Source: Acidobacteriota bacterium
GTDB taxonomy: Bacteria; Acidobacteriota; Terriglobia; Bryobacterales; Bryobacteraceae
Assembly: GCA_016185425.1 (NCBI GenBank)
Contig: JACPNQ010000026.1
Coordinates: 62,001 to 126,000 of the forward strand
Length of the DNA: 64,000 nucleotides
Direction: 5' to 3'
Shown: in pieces, positions 31,735-41,417 of the stretch
How positions within the stretch are numbered: position 1 is the first letter of the stretch
Layout of the letters: the number at the start of each line of letters is the position of its first letter
The notes under the pieces: generated by a model
What the model was told of the DNA's origin: nothing
The model's database searches: none
The model's input: the letters and a program-made list of their open reading frames with translations, nothing else
Program-made: the position numbers and the translations under genes

Positions 31735-33231
31735 ATGCCCCCCCTGCCACCCGCGGCGGCCGTTGTCGATCAGCCGTCGCTACTTGAACAGGCACAACAA
31801 CTTATGGAGATTTCGCCGCGGCTGGCGTTCGAGAAAGTGTCGCTGCTCCGCGACCCCGTTCTGCGCGAACGCCTCCGCCGCGACGCCTTTCTTGCTATGA
31901 CGCGCAGCCGGCCGAAAGAAGCCGCGGCTCTCCTGTCGCAGGTCATCGACGCGCGCTGGCTTCCCGCCGTCAACTTCGCGCAGGCGCTCGATGTGGCTTG
32001 GTTTACTGTGCGCGACCAACCGGAACTCTCCAAGCGATTCCTGATGGCCACCGCCGGGCGTCATCCTGCGTTGGCCCTTCGTGAAGTTCGCCAATACATT
32101 GAGCTTCCATACGGACCCGCCATTCGCGACGCCGCGCGCAGTGCCGCGACTCCTCAACCAGATCTACTGCTGCTGCAGATCCGCCAGAATCCGTCATTCG
32201 CCCAATCGCTTTCTTCCAAGGAAATCCTTCGCCTTGCCGCCGCCGCTACTACCGAGGACGAGCGCGATACCGCGTTGACTCTTCTCCGGAATTTCGATTG
32301 GACCGTTGCCGCGGACCCGTCCGACACTCGCGGCGCGCTCGCGCTTCTCGCTGAATCCGGCGCGCCATTGAAGGTTCCTCTCGCGGCCGTTCGCCTTGCC
32401 CTACGCGAAATCGAAACCGCCGAAGACCCCCTTGCCGAAGCCGTGAAAGCCGCGGCCATCATCGCCGTTGCCCCGCCGGAGGCCGACGAAGCGCTGCCCG
32501 ACTCCACAATCGGGCGCCTCCTCCATGCGCAGCGCAATCCTTCCGCGCGGAACACAACGTTGCCCCTGGCCGATCTCTTTCCAAACGGCCTCTGCCTCCA
32601 GCGCTATATCTTTCATAACGATGATGACGGTGTGGAGTCCTTCGAGAGCTTCCTTCGCTCCTATGCGGACGATCCCAATTGGACCATCGAGAAAACCGAG
32701 TCTCTCGTGCATCTCACCGGCCGCGGAGCCGGCCAGCGCCGCATCGAGATCTACGCCAATACTCCCGTTGATCTCCAACTGCCCGTTCACTACACCAGCG
32801 CCGCCGCCGTAGGCGCCAGGCAAGGCACCGTCACGGCTACCATGCCAGCCCGGCCTACGGTGCTTGTTCACCGCGGCCACGATCACCACTTCGATGTCAC
32901 ACGCAAGTTTCTGAAACCCGAAGCCAGGCTGGTCTTCCTCGGCAGTTGCCACGGCATGACGAATGTTGAAGATGTCGTCACTCGCTGCCGCCGCGCGCAG
33001 ATGATTGCCACGCGCGGCGTCGGCACAACGTCCGTCAATGACGCGTTTCTCCGGGCCTTGAATCGCCAACTCCTTGCGGGCGGGGATTCAATCGATTGGG
33101 ACCGGTTCTGGGCATCGCTTGGCCCCGCACTCGGCGCCAACGAGCATTTCTTATCGTACGTTCCACCTCACCGGAACGCCGCGGCCCGCTTTCTCTCCGC
33201 GTGGTACCGCGAAGTCCTTTCTGCGCCATAA
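31735..33231 (+). CDS. HEAT-like repeat protein with possible caspase-like C-terminal domain
   Basis: The 498-aa product starts at ATG 31735 (GGGAGAAGT before it). Residues about 15-260 are alpha-helical with degenerate HEAT-like repeats (LRDPVLRERLRRDAFLAM, ALREVRQYIELPYGPAIRDAA, TLLRNFDW). The C-terminal third changes to alpha/beta. It contains VLVHRGHDHHF (His382) and, 23 residues on, LVFLGSCHG (Cys405), followed by ATRGVGTTSVNDAFL. A histidine after one strand and a GSC motif after the next is the arrangement of clan CD (caspase/CHAT-like) cysteine peptidases, so a protease is possible. There is no signal peptide. Function otherwise unknown; family assignment is tentative. Confidence 0.7.
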   Translation: MPPLPPAAAVVDQPSLLEQAQQLMEISPRLAFEKVSLLRDPVLRERLRRDAFLAMTRSRPKEAAALLSQVIDARWLPAVNFAQALDVAWFTVRDQPELSKRFLMATAGRHPALALREVRQYIELPYGPAIRDAARSAATPQPDLLLLQIRQNPSFAQSLSSKEILRLAAAATTEDERDTALTLLRNFDWTVAADPSDTRGALALLAESGAPLKVPLAAVRLALREIETAEDPLAEAVKAAAIIAVAPPEADEALPDSTIGRLLHAQRNPSARNTTLPLADLFPNGLCLQRYIFHNDDDGVESFESFLRSYADDPNWTIEKTESLVHLTGRGAGQRRIEIYANTPVDLQLPVHYTSAAAVGARQGTVTATMPARPTVLVHRGHDHHFDVTRKFLKPEARLVFLGSCHGMTNVEDVVTRCRRAQMIATRGVGTTSVNDAFLRALNRQLLAGGDSIDWDRFWASLGPALGANEHFLSYVPPHRNAAARFLSAWYREVLSAP

Positions 33232-33632
33232 TGGCGGCCATGCCCTATGCAAAACCGATCGAGTACGAAGAGGCATGCCCCGAAGTCCGCGCCGTCTTCG
33301 ACGAGATTATGACCCTTCGCAAAGTGGACCGCGTCAACAACTTCTGGAAGTACCTCGCCAACGACCCCGCTACTCTCCGCCGCACCTGGGAAAGCATCAA
33401 GGAAATCATGGCGCCCGGAGCGCTGGATCCGCTGACCAAGGAGCTTATCTACATCGCTGTCAGCGTCACCAACGGTTGTGAATACTGCATCGCGTCGCAC
33501 ACCGGGTCGGCGGAGAAGAAGGGGATGACGCCGGAAATGTTTGGCGAGATGATGGCCGTTGTCGGTATGGCCAATGAAACCAATCGTTTAGTGACCGGTT
33601 ACCGCGTCGCGCTCGACGAAGCATTCCGCTAA
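33231..33632 (+). CDS. AhpD-like / carboxymuconolactone decarboxylase-family protein
   Basis: A 133-aa all-helical protein of the AhpD fold. The redox motif NGCEYCIASH provides the CxxC pair and the nearby histidine of peroxidase-type AhpD proteins, and LDPLTKELIYIAVSVTNGC is the typical helix before it. It would reduce peroxides or act as a thiol-redox partner rather than as a decarboxylase. The ATG at 33231 overlaps the previous stop codon (TAATG); a second ATG at 33240 is equally placed. Coupling to the RGH/GSC protein upstream suggests joint expression. A SnoaL- or oxidase-type partner is not seen. Confidence 0.87.
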   Translation: MAAMPYAKPIEYEEACPEVRAVFDEIMTLRKVDRVNNFWKYLANDPATLRRTWESIKEIMAPGALDPLTKELIYIAVSVTNGCEYCIASHTGSAEKKGMTPEMFGEMMAVVGMANETNRLVTGYRVALDEAFR

Positions 33633-33668
33633 CGGAACTTTTGCGGGACAGTCTTCGTAATTGGAGGC

Positions 33669-33839
33669 ATGACCACTCCGTCCCAATACGAACACCGGGG
33701 CCTCACCGGTCCGTTGTTGATGATTCTCGCTGGCGCAATACTGCTCGCCGGCCAGTTTGTGCCGGAGCTCGGGTTTCAACGTCTTTGGCCTTTGTTGCTG
33801 ATCGGTGGGGGAGTTGCCGCGCTTATGGGCCGCCGCTAG
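33669..33839 (+). CDS. Small LiaI-LiaF-like (DUF5668-type) membrane protein, 56 aa
   Basis: The 56-aa peptide has an ATG at 33669 directly after TTGGAGGC. It contains two short hydrophobic helices (about 14-31 and 42-53) separated by a tight turn containing FQRLWPLLLIGGG. The pattern GPLLMILAGAILLAGQF followed by RLWPLLLI is what I associate with the LiaI-LiaF-like transmembrane region (DUF5668), often found as small stand-alone envelope proteins. It follows the AhpD-like gene by 36 nt and precedes a Gfo/Idh/MocA gene. Too short to assign a role. Confidence 0.65.
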   Translation: MTTPSQYEHRGLTGPLLMILAGAILLAGQFVPELGFQRLWPLLLIGGGVAALMGRR

Positions 33840-33854
33840 CATAAACTGTTGTCG

Positions 33855-35173
<1,319 letters not shown>

Positions 35174-35177
<4 letters not shown>

Positions 35178-36898
35178 CCGAGATTCACCCAGGCGTAGAA
35201 GGCACCGCAGAGATCTTCACCGCCAGCGCCGGTGAACCAGCCGTGCAGCCTCGTCCTGGTGCCGGCGGCGAGCTTCACTTTGAAAATCGCGGAAACGTCG
35301 GCGGGCTTTGTCTCTATTGTGTACTCCTTTCCGTCCACCGTCAGTCGCGCCCCGGTGATCGATACTGCCTTGCCTGGCGGCAATTGGCCTGCTGTCATCT
35401 TTTGCGCTTCGCGGCCCGCGGTGAGAGGGAGTTTCAGATGCGGTGGCCAACGCGAGAGCTGAATTTCGTACTCGCCGCTGCGTTCGACGTACACGTTCCA
35501 AGGCCCGCCGCGCGGGCCGCCGGCAGCTGCGGAAACATGCTGCGGATTGTCGGCGTAGATCTCTTCCCAGTCACTCGACGACAGAAGCACGGGGTTCTCT
35601 TCCGGTGCGCCGATCGAAATCGGCAGAAAATCGCGAAGCACCGGAGCGATCGGAGCCCACCACTTCTCATAGTGCAGCCGCATCTTCAACACAACTTCGG
35701 GCATCGTGTGCGCCACGTCATTCTCCTGGCCGGGATCGGCGTGGATGTCGTAAAGCTCCTGGCCATTTACCAGCCGCCATTTGCCCCAGATCACCGCCGC
35801 ATCAAACTTCTTCGGAATCTGGCCGTACTGCACGATCAACATCCGTTCGCCCAAGTCATCCGTCTTCCCGCGTAGAACAGGAGCCAGGCTCTGCCCGTCG
35901 AAGGCGGCGTTCGCTGGCTTCTTCAAACCGCACAGATCAATCAGAGTCGGCAGAATATCCTGCATCTGCGCCGGCACCTTCGCATCCGACGGTTTGCGCA
36001 GCCCGCCCTTCGGCCAGCGCACAAAACATGGCACGCGGTGGCCGCCCTCATAGACCATCGTCTTCCGCCCGCGCATGCCGGCATTGAAAACGCTATAACC
36101 TGCCGTCGCGCCGTTATCCGTCATGAACACGACGACGGTGTTGTCGCGCAGATTCTGGCGCCGCAAAAAGGCGTCGAGCGTTCCCAGATTCTCATCGAGG
36201 TTTGCGATCATGCCGAAGAAATCCTTCGGCAGCATCGGCTTGTTGTACGGCTCGGAATACTTCTTGTCCACCCATGCCGGGCCGTGCGGGGCATTCGTCG
36301 GAATGTAGCAGAAGAACGGCGCTCCGGGCTTCTTCATCCAGGCCATCGCCTCGCGAAACCAGAAGTCGGTGCAGTAGCCCTCGAATTTCTTCAGCTCGCC
36401 GTTGTGCCGGTAGCGGCCGTTGAAGTAGTCGTTGTCGAATTCCGGCGCGGACGACATGCCGAAACCCAGGTGATAGCGCGATTCATCGAAGCCGCGGTCC
36501 ATAGGCCGGTACGGATAGTTGTCGCCCAAGTGCCATTTGCCGAACAGACCGGTGCGATAGCCATTCTGCCTGAAGATATCGGCCATGGTGGGCAAGTCGC
36601 GCCGCAATACGGCGCGGCCCGCGGTCACCGAAGTCGCGCGGTTTTTCAGAGCGTCGACGCCGGTCATCAACTGGCCGCGCGCCGGCGTACACATCGGCGC
36701 CGAGTGGAAGTCGACAAATCGCACGCTCTCGGCGTGAATTGCGTCCATATTCGGCGTTTTCAGAATCGGATTCCCGTGGCACGAAAAATCACCGTAGCCC
36801 TGATCGTCGGTGAGAACGACGATCACGTTCGGGCGCGGATTCGTCTGCGCCAGCAGCGGCGCCGCTGCCAGTTTCATGAATTGACGGCGGATGAGCAA
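35174..36898 (-). CDS. Secreted type I sulfatase (arylsulfatase family)
   Basis: Sulfatases hydrolyse sulfate esters using formylglycine made from a cysteine. The catalytic motif is MCTPARG with Cys70, and the metal-binding start is VLTDDQGYGD (Asp31, Asp32). HLGDNYPYRPMDRGFDE, PTNAPHGPAW and FMTDNGATAGY follow. The C-terminal 130 residues are beta-rich and may bind carbohydrate. I prefer TTG 36898 as start: it gives MLIRRQFMKLAAAPLLAQ, a good twin-arginine signal, whereas ATG 36877 would cut the arginines off. A longer frame to 37066 overlaps the divergent secreted-protein gene. Likely role: desulfating polysaccharides in the periplasm or outside. Confidence 0.9.
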
Positions 36899-36944
36899 CG
36901 GCGCCGGCGATTCGCGCCTGTTTGAATGGGTAGGGTTGGTAGCA

Positions 36945-37661
36945 ATGAAATTCACGGCGTTCCTCGCAGCGATTTGCTTCGGTGTTCTGGTCTCCGCGCA
37001 GACCGCTTCCACTATATCGGTGAGCGGCAAGAAAGGCGAAGAGGCCGTAGAGATCCGCAACGTCACTTACGAAGTGGCGGCCGGACTCGTACTTCGCAAG
37101 ACGGAGCAAACACGGCAGGTGATGGGCGACAAGGGCATGGAGGCGTCGACGCTGGTCGAGGCGTGGCCGCTAGGCGCCGGCCGCAAAGGCAAGCCCGCTT
37201 ACTCGCTGAAGGTGGAAGGCGTCGATGGCCATGCAATGGACAACGAGCTCTACATCATTACCCGGGGACTGGAGGATGTCGAGTGGTGGTCGCTGTATCG
37301 TCTCACCGATGGCAATCCGCTGTTCGATACGCACGTCCGGCCGGTGCGAATTCTGTCCACGGGCCAGTACGCGGGTCTCGATGTACCGGCTGATGGCGAT
37401 CCGCGACTGAAGGACGAACGCCTGATCGGCATCGTCAACATCACCGGCGCTAAGAACGTAGTGCGCCGTGTGGAACTACGCTGCGGCGACACCAAGCGCG
37501 CTCGCCTTCTGCGCTCCTATTGGGACGTGCGCCGGTCATTTGCATTTGACGAGGCGAAAGGCGTGTTGGTTCTGACGATCCGCGATGCGCAACCCGATGC
37601 GGTCGCTGAGGTCGCCCTCGATGGCAGTGTGAGAAAGCACGCGTGCGGGAACGCCCGGTAA
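36945..37661 (+). CDS. Secreted hypothetical protein, 238 aa
   Basis: The product starts at ATG 36945 with a signal peptide (MKFTAFLAAICFGVLVSAQT). The mature part is a mixed beta protein with a strand-rich core: KKGEEAVEIRNVTYEVAAGLV, KAYSLKVEG-like stretches, IITRGLEDVEWWSLYRL, VNITGAKNVVRRVELRC. No catalytic motif stands out and I do not recognise the family. It is divergent from the sulfatase, with only 46 nt between start codons, and abuts the convergent PQQ-dehydrogenase gene at 37661/37662. The position between polysaccharide-processing genes suggests an extracytoplasmic role in the same process, but nothing more can be said. Confidence 0.7.
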   Translation: MKFTAFLAAICFGVLVSAQTASTISVSGKKGEEAVEIRNVTYEVAAGLVLRKTEQTRQVMGDKGMEASTLVEAWPLGAGRKGKPAYSLKVEGVDGHAMDNELYIITRGLEDVEWWSLYRLTDGNPLFDTHVRPVRILSTGQYAGLDVPADGDPRLKDERLIGIVNITGAKNVVRRVELRCGDTKRARLLRSYWDVRRSFAFDEAKGVLVLTIRDAQPDAVAEVALDGSVRKHACGNAR

Positions 37662-39242
37662 CTACTCCCGCAACCCGAATGTGTATAACGTGTGGCCGAC
37701 CGCGATCGACACCCGCTGCTTGCCGTTGACCAGATATGTCACCGGCGACGCCGCCGTCTGTCCTCCGAGATAGATGTTCCACAACAGCTTGCCGTTCGTC
37801 GCGTCGAGGGCGAAGAAGTTGCCCTCGCGATTGCCGGTGAAGAGCACGTTGCCGGCTGTTGTGACAATGCCGCCGTCGCTCACATCGGTCATCTTGTATT
37901 CCCATACCTTCGCGCCCGTCGATGGATTGAGCGCGCGGACCGCACCGTAGCCTGAATCGGGATGGCGGCGCGCGAGACGGTCTCGCCGAGTCGATTGGAC
38001 ATCGGCCTTGATGCCGCCGCCCGCGTACCACTTGCCTTGCTCGTAGTCCTGGTCCCAAGCGAAGTAGATGCTCGAATAGTCGTCCCAAACATTCAGGTAG
38101 AAGAGGTCTGTTTTCGGGCTGTATGAGGGCGCGAACCAGTTGGTGCCACCCTGCACGCCCGGATAGATCACCGTGCCTTGCGGGCTGGGACTCTTTCCCG
38201 GGTTGCGAATCGGGCGGCCTTTGTCATCGAGGCCCTTTGACCAGTCGAGCTTGACGAACGGCGTGCCTTGGAGGAACTCGCCCGTGGTCCGATCGAGCAG
38301 ATAGAAGTAGCCGTTGCGGTTGGCCCAGAGCATCAGTTTGCGCGGAAGGCCGCGCCAAACCCGATCGACAAGCACCGGTGTCTGCACAGCGTCCCAATCC
38401 CATTCGTCGTGCGGGGTGAATTGGAAGTGCCACTTCAACTTACCGGTGTCGGCGTCGAGCGCGACGACAGAGCTTGTGTAGAGGTTGTCGCCCGGACGGA
38501 CTTTCGCGTTCCAATCGGGCCCCGCGTTGCCGATGCCCCAATAGGTGAGGTTGAGCCGCGGGTCATACGAACCGGTCAACCAGATGGGCCCGCCGCCGTA
38601 TTTCCAAGAGCCGTTGCCCCATGTTTCATTGCCAGGCTCGCCGGGCTCTGGGATCGTTCTGAAGCGCCAGATTTCGCTGCCGGTCTTTGCGTCGTAAGCG
38701 GCGAGATAGCCACGAATGCCGAGCTCGCCGCCGGCGGTGCCGATGAGCACTTTGTCCTTGATAACAAGGGGCGCGTGGGTCAGAGCGTATCCCTTCCGGT
38801 AATCGGCGACGACGGTCTCCCAGCGGAGCTGACCAGTGATGGCGTCGACGGCGACGAGCTTGCCATCGAGCGTGCCCATATAGAGCGTCTTGTTGTGAAT
38901 CGCAAGACCACGATTTACCTTGCCGCAGCAGGGATACGTAACGTCCGGATTCTTGTGCTCGTAGATCCAGAATTCGCGGCCTGTCACGGCATCGATGGCG
39001 ACCACAGTGTTCGGCGCCTCGGTGATGTACATGACGCCGTCGACGACCAACGGCGTAGTCTCGAACTTTTCGAGCGACTGGGCCTGGAACGTCCACTTTA
39101 GCTCAAGGTCTTTCGCGTTCTGCGGCGTGATCTGCGTGAGCGTGCTGTGATGCGTGCTCGAATGGTTACCGTGATACGTTGTCCAGTTTGCGTCCTGCGC
39201 GGATAGCGCCGCGACGGCGAGGAACAGAAGCGCCGGCTTCAT
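37662..39242 (-). CDS. PQQ-dependent alcohol dehydrogenase with lanthanide-type aspartate
   Basis: Quinoprotein dehydrogenases oxidise alcohols or sugars in the periplasm and pass electrons to cytochrome c. The 526-aa chain has a signal peptide (MKPALLFLAVAALSAQ), several tryptophan-docking type repeats (e.g. VVAIDAVTGREFW, LVAVDAITGQLRW, VVALDADTGKLKWHF), and the vicinal disulfide YPCCGK (Cys105-Cys106). The metal site can be traced as Glu173 (GGELGIRG), Asn239 (WGIGNAG) and the catalytic Asp282. Two residues after that lies Asp284 (HDEWDWDAV), the extra aspartate that in XoxF/ExaF-type enzymes coordinates a lanthanide. The dihaem cytochrome gene lies directly upstream with a 4-nt overlap. 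Confidence 0.9.
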   Translation of the reverse strand: MKPALLFLAVAALSAQDANWTTYHGNHSSTHHSTLTQITPQNAKDLELKWTFQAQSLEKFETTPLVVDGVMYITEAPNTVVAIDAVTGREFWIYEHKNPDVTYPCCGKVNRGLAIHNKTLYMGTLDGKLVAVDAITGQLRWETVVADYRKGYALTHAPLVIKDKVLIGTAGGELGIRGYLAAYDAKTGSEIWRFRTIPEPGEPGNETWGNGSWKYGGGPIWLTGSYDPRLNLTYWGIGNAGPDWNAKVRPGDNLYTSSVVALDADTGKLKWHFQFTPHDEWDWDAVQTPVLVDRVWRGLPRKLMLWANRNGYFYLLDRTTGEFLQGTPFVKLDWSKGLDDKGRPIRNPGKSPSPQGTVIYPGVQGGTNWFAPSYSPKTDLFYLNVWDDYSSIYFAWDQDYEQGKWYAGGGIKADVQSTRRDRLARRHPDSGYGAVRALNPSTGAKVWEYKMTDVSDGGIVTTAGNVLFTGNREGNFFALDATNGKLLWNIYLGGQTAASPVTYLVNGKQRVSIAVGHTLYTFGLRE

Positions 39243-40015
39243 TTCGCGGCTCCCTGCAGAGTGTTGAGATAGGAGACGAGATCGTTCAACTGCGTTTCGC
39301 TCAGTTTGTCTTTGAAGGATGGCATCGGCGAGCGGCGGTCGAGCGTCTGCTCCCGGAGATCCGCTTTCGCGACCGATCGCAGGCGGCCCGCACTGTCGAG
39401 GATCTGCAGCGAAAACGTGTCCTCATTGAAGCGCGAGCCACGCAGCTTTTGGCCATCTTTGGTGACGGCGGTCCAGATCCAGTATTCGGGCGCGACTTCG
39501 GCACTGGGGTCAATAAGCGCCTGACGGAGTTCGATGGCGGTGAGACGCGTGGCGACGCTGGAGAGATCGAGTCCGAGGGATGAGCCGGCGCCGTTAAGCC
39601 AGTGGCACTGCAAGCAGCGATTCGATTGGAAGAGCTGTTCGCCCGCGCGGGCGTCACCCGGCGTAGCACCAGCGGCGCGGCCCGTGTTGAGCCCGCGGAT
39701 GAATGCGACGATCTGCCAGATTTCGCGCCCATTCATTGAGAATCCCGGCATCGACGTTCCTGCCACGCCTTTGGTGATGACGCGGAACAACCCCTCGTCA
39801 TTTGAGGCATGGCGGAAGTTTCCAGCAGCGAGATTTGGCCCACTGGCTCCGCCCTTTCCATCGATGCCGTGACAGCTTGCGCACTGCGACCGGAAGAACG
39901 CGCCGCCGCGGGCGCGGTCGTCCGGGGTGCGGAAAGGGTTAGTAAGAGCAGTTTCGCTGTGCTGGGCCCACAAGCCGCCCGCGCAAAGCAGAGAAAACAG
40001 AAAGCGAGAATTCAT
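39239..40015 (-). CDS. Secreted dihaem c-type cytochrome
   Basis: The 258-aa product (ATG 40015, signal MNSRFLFSLLCAGGLWAQ) has two haem-c motifs: CASCH at 45-49 and CLQCH at 134-138. Methionine ligand candidates include GTSMPGF (Met89). The first domain is an ordinary cytochrome c. The second, with ALIDPSAEVAPEYWIWTAVTKDGQKLRG and a final LVSYLNTL, resembles the haem-binding domain found in planctomycete/Solibacter proteins. Its start is 25 nt from the divergent receptor remnant. The gene overlaps the PQQ dehydrogenase start (ATGA), so it is very probably the electron acceptor for that enzyme. Confidence 0.9.
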   Translation of the reverse strand: MNSRFLFSLLCAGGLWAQHSETALTNPFRTPDDRARGGAFFRSQCASCHGIDGKGGASGPNLAAGNFRHASNDEGLFRVITKGVAGTSMPGFSMNGREIWQIVAFIRGLNTGRAAGATPGDARAGEQLFQSNRCLQCHWLNGAGSSLGLDLSSVATRLTAIELRQALIDPSAEVAPEYWIWTAVTKDGQKLRGSRFNEDTFSLQILDSAGRLRSVAKADLREQTLDRRSPMPSFKDKLSETQLNDLVSYLNTLQGAAK

Positions 40016-40040
40016 CCGGAATCGAGTATAACGTGCCGTA

Positions 40041-40217
40041 ATGGCTTTGCTGGCCGTAGGCCTGAGCGCGCAGACGAGTTCCGGCTCAATCACGGGAACT
40101 TTACTGGATTCCACCGGACAGGCAATTGCGGGTACGCTGGTGAAAGTTATCAGCGAACGTACGGGTGAGGAAGGTTCCGCGACGTGCTGGGACCTTCGCG
40201 AACTTTTCGGCTGCTAA
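40041..40217 (+). pseudogene. Remnant: N-terminus of a carboxypeptidase-regulatory-like / TonB-receptor-type protein
   Basis: The 58-codon frame begins MALLAVGLSAQTSSGSITGTLLD and continues TGQAIAGTLVKVISERTGE. That is the signal-peptide end and first carboxypeptidase-regulatory-like beta sandwich of the very large TonB-dependent receptors common in Solibacter-type genomes. Such proteins are about 1000 aa; here the match stops after some 47 residues, and a shift into another frame continues for only a few residues (GTFANFSA). The following 200 nt hold hairpins and no receptor sequence. I read this as the 5' stump of a deleted or interrupted gene. It is unlikely to make a useful product. Confidence 0.6.
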
Positions 40218-40254
40218 GCGCTTTTGTTTTCAACAAAGGCTGGGACCCTGCCCC

Positions 40255-40284
40255 CGTGTGTCCCGCTCTGAGCGTGGACACACG
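40255..40284. repeat. Near-perfect 30-nt hairpin
   Basis: CGTGTGTCC (40255-40263) pairs with GGACACACG (40276-40284). The intervening sequence also pairs, CGCTC with GAGCG, leaving a one-base bulge and a tiny loop. The whole is an almost perfect 14-bp stem. It sits inside the receptor remnant region and may be a dispersed palindromic element. Confidence 0.5.
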
Positions 40285-40373
40285 ATTCGTGTTGGCGTAT
40301 ATGCGGATTTCAAAGAGCGGTTTGGACCGGCTGGCGATGGCGTTGGCCAAGACCGGCGATCCAGAAAAACAGA

Positions 40374-40406
40374 AAGGGCCTGGATGCGCGATGCACTCAG
40401 GCCCTT
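40374..40406. terminator. Terminator-like stem-loop
   Basis: AAGGGCCTG (40374-40382) pairs with CAGGCCCTT (40398-40406) around a 15-nt loop. The plus-strand side is followed by TATTAATT and the minus-strand side by a T-rich run (CTGTTTTTC). It may be the leftover terminator of the deleted receptor gene, acting in either direction. Confidence 0.45.
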
Positions 40407-40517
40407 ATTAATTCCATTATATTACGCCGTCAAGGGCCAATGGGGGGTGCTGGCTCGGTAAGTGTCTTGTTATTAGCGCATTAGCGATTTTTGAAGAGTT
40501 GTGACAAGATCGTTCGC

Positions 40518-41417
40518 ATGCGCACCATTCTGATGGGAATCTGGCTGGCGGCGACGCTGTTTGCGCAGCGGGAACCGCTGGTATTCGACATTACTTGGGT
40601 GAATCCGCCGAAAGATCCACCGAAGGGCGTCACGCATCACGTATTTCAGAGCCAGGCGATGAAGCGAGATGTCGGCTTTAACATCTATCTGCCTAAGGAG
40701 TATGCGTCGTCGCCGTCGCGCCGCTTCCCGGTGATCTACTGGCTGCACGGCGCCGGTGGGCATGAGTCGCAAGGTGTGGCGCAAGCGGCGATGTTGGACA
40801 AGGCCATCGCAGCCGGGATGATGCCGCAGACGATCCTGGTGATTCCGAACGGAGGAAAACGGTCGGAGTACCGCGATTGGCCGGAGCAGAATGTGCTTGC
40901 GGAAACGATGATTACCAGAGAGTTGATTCCGCACGTCGATGCGCATTTCCGCACCCAGCCGGCGCCGTTCGGGAGGGCGATTGAGGGGATGTCGATGGGT
41001 GGGAATGGATGTTTGAAGCTGGCGCTAAAGTATCCGGAGATGTTTGGGTCCGTGCTGGCGATTGCGGGGACCTATGGGCGGATTCGGCTGGATGGGTATT
41101 TCTTTCTGGGTGTGCAGCCGGAGCAACAGAAGTGGGTATCGAAGCTGGCGCAATGGTATTCCGAAGACGACGATGTGTTTGAGCTGGCGAAGAAGAACTA
41201 CAACCGTCTCGGGCATCTGGCGATCCGGCTATTGATTGGGACGCAGGATGTTTCGTTCCCGGATTCGGAGAAGCTACACGTGCATTTGCGAGATCTCGGT
41301 GTGGCGCATGAGTATGAGATTTTGCTGGGTGTCAGTCACAACACGCAGCAGTATTATGACCGGGCTGGGGTACATGGATTCCAGTTTCAGGCCGCGGGGT
41401 TTGCGCGGGCGAGGTGA
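40518..41417 (+). CDS. Secreted esterase of the esterase D / alpha-beta hydrolase type
   Basis: The 299-aa product starts at ATG 40518 with a short signal peptide (MRTILMGIWLAATLFAQ). The hydrolase core has RFPVIYWLHGAGG (oxyanion region), the nucleophile elbow GMSMGG with Ser159, and a likely catalytic histidine in GVSHNTQQYY near the C-terminus. An acid before it is expected around LIGTQDVSF (Asp). The layout fits the esterase D/feruloyl-esterase-like family that removes acyl groups from polysaccharides or hydrolyses simple esters. It overlaps the convergent SnoaL-like gene by 31 nt. The substrate is not inferable. Confidence 0.87.
   Translation: MRTILMGIWLAATLFAQREPLVFDITWVNPPKDPPKGVTHHVFQSQAMKRDVGFNIYLPKEYASSPSRRFPVIYWLHGAGGHESQGVAQAAMLDKAIAAGMMPQTILVIPNGGKRSEYRDWPEQNVLAETMITRELIPHVDAHFRTQPAPFGRAIEGMSMGGNGCLKLALKYPEMFGSVLAIAGTYGRIRLDGYFFLGVQPEQQKWVSKLAQWYSEDDDVFELAKKNYNRLGHLAIRLLIGTQDVSFPDSEKLHVHLRDLGVAHEYEILLGVSHNTQQYYDRAGVHGFQFQAAGFARAR

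Larger units (their letters stand above)
40218..40517. other. Non-coding stretch with two hairpins
   Basis: No convincing gene is visible in these 300 nt. They hold a long hairpin at 40255-40284, a smaller TTTGTT/AACAAA stem at 40223-40237 and a terminator-like stem at 40374-40406. The last 100 nt are comparatively AT-rich and presumably contain the promoter of the esterase gene, though I could not pick a clear -35/-10 pair. Confidence 0.5.

Noticed and set aside
40165-40461. 98-codon open frame starting in the receptor remnant
   Set aside because: It continues the remnant for a few residues (GTFANFSA) and then runs through two hairpins with arginine-rich sequence; more likely decay than a gene.
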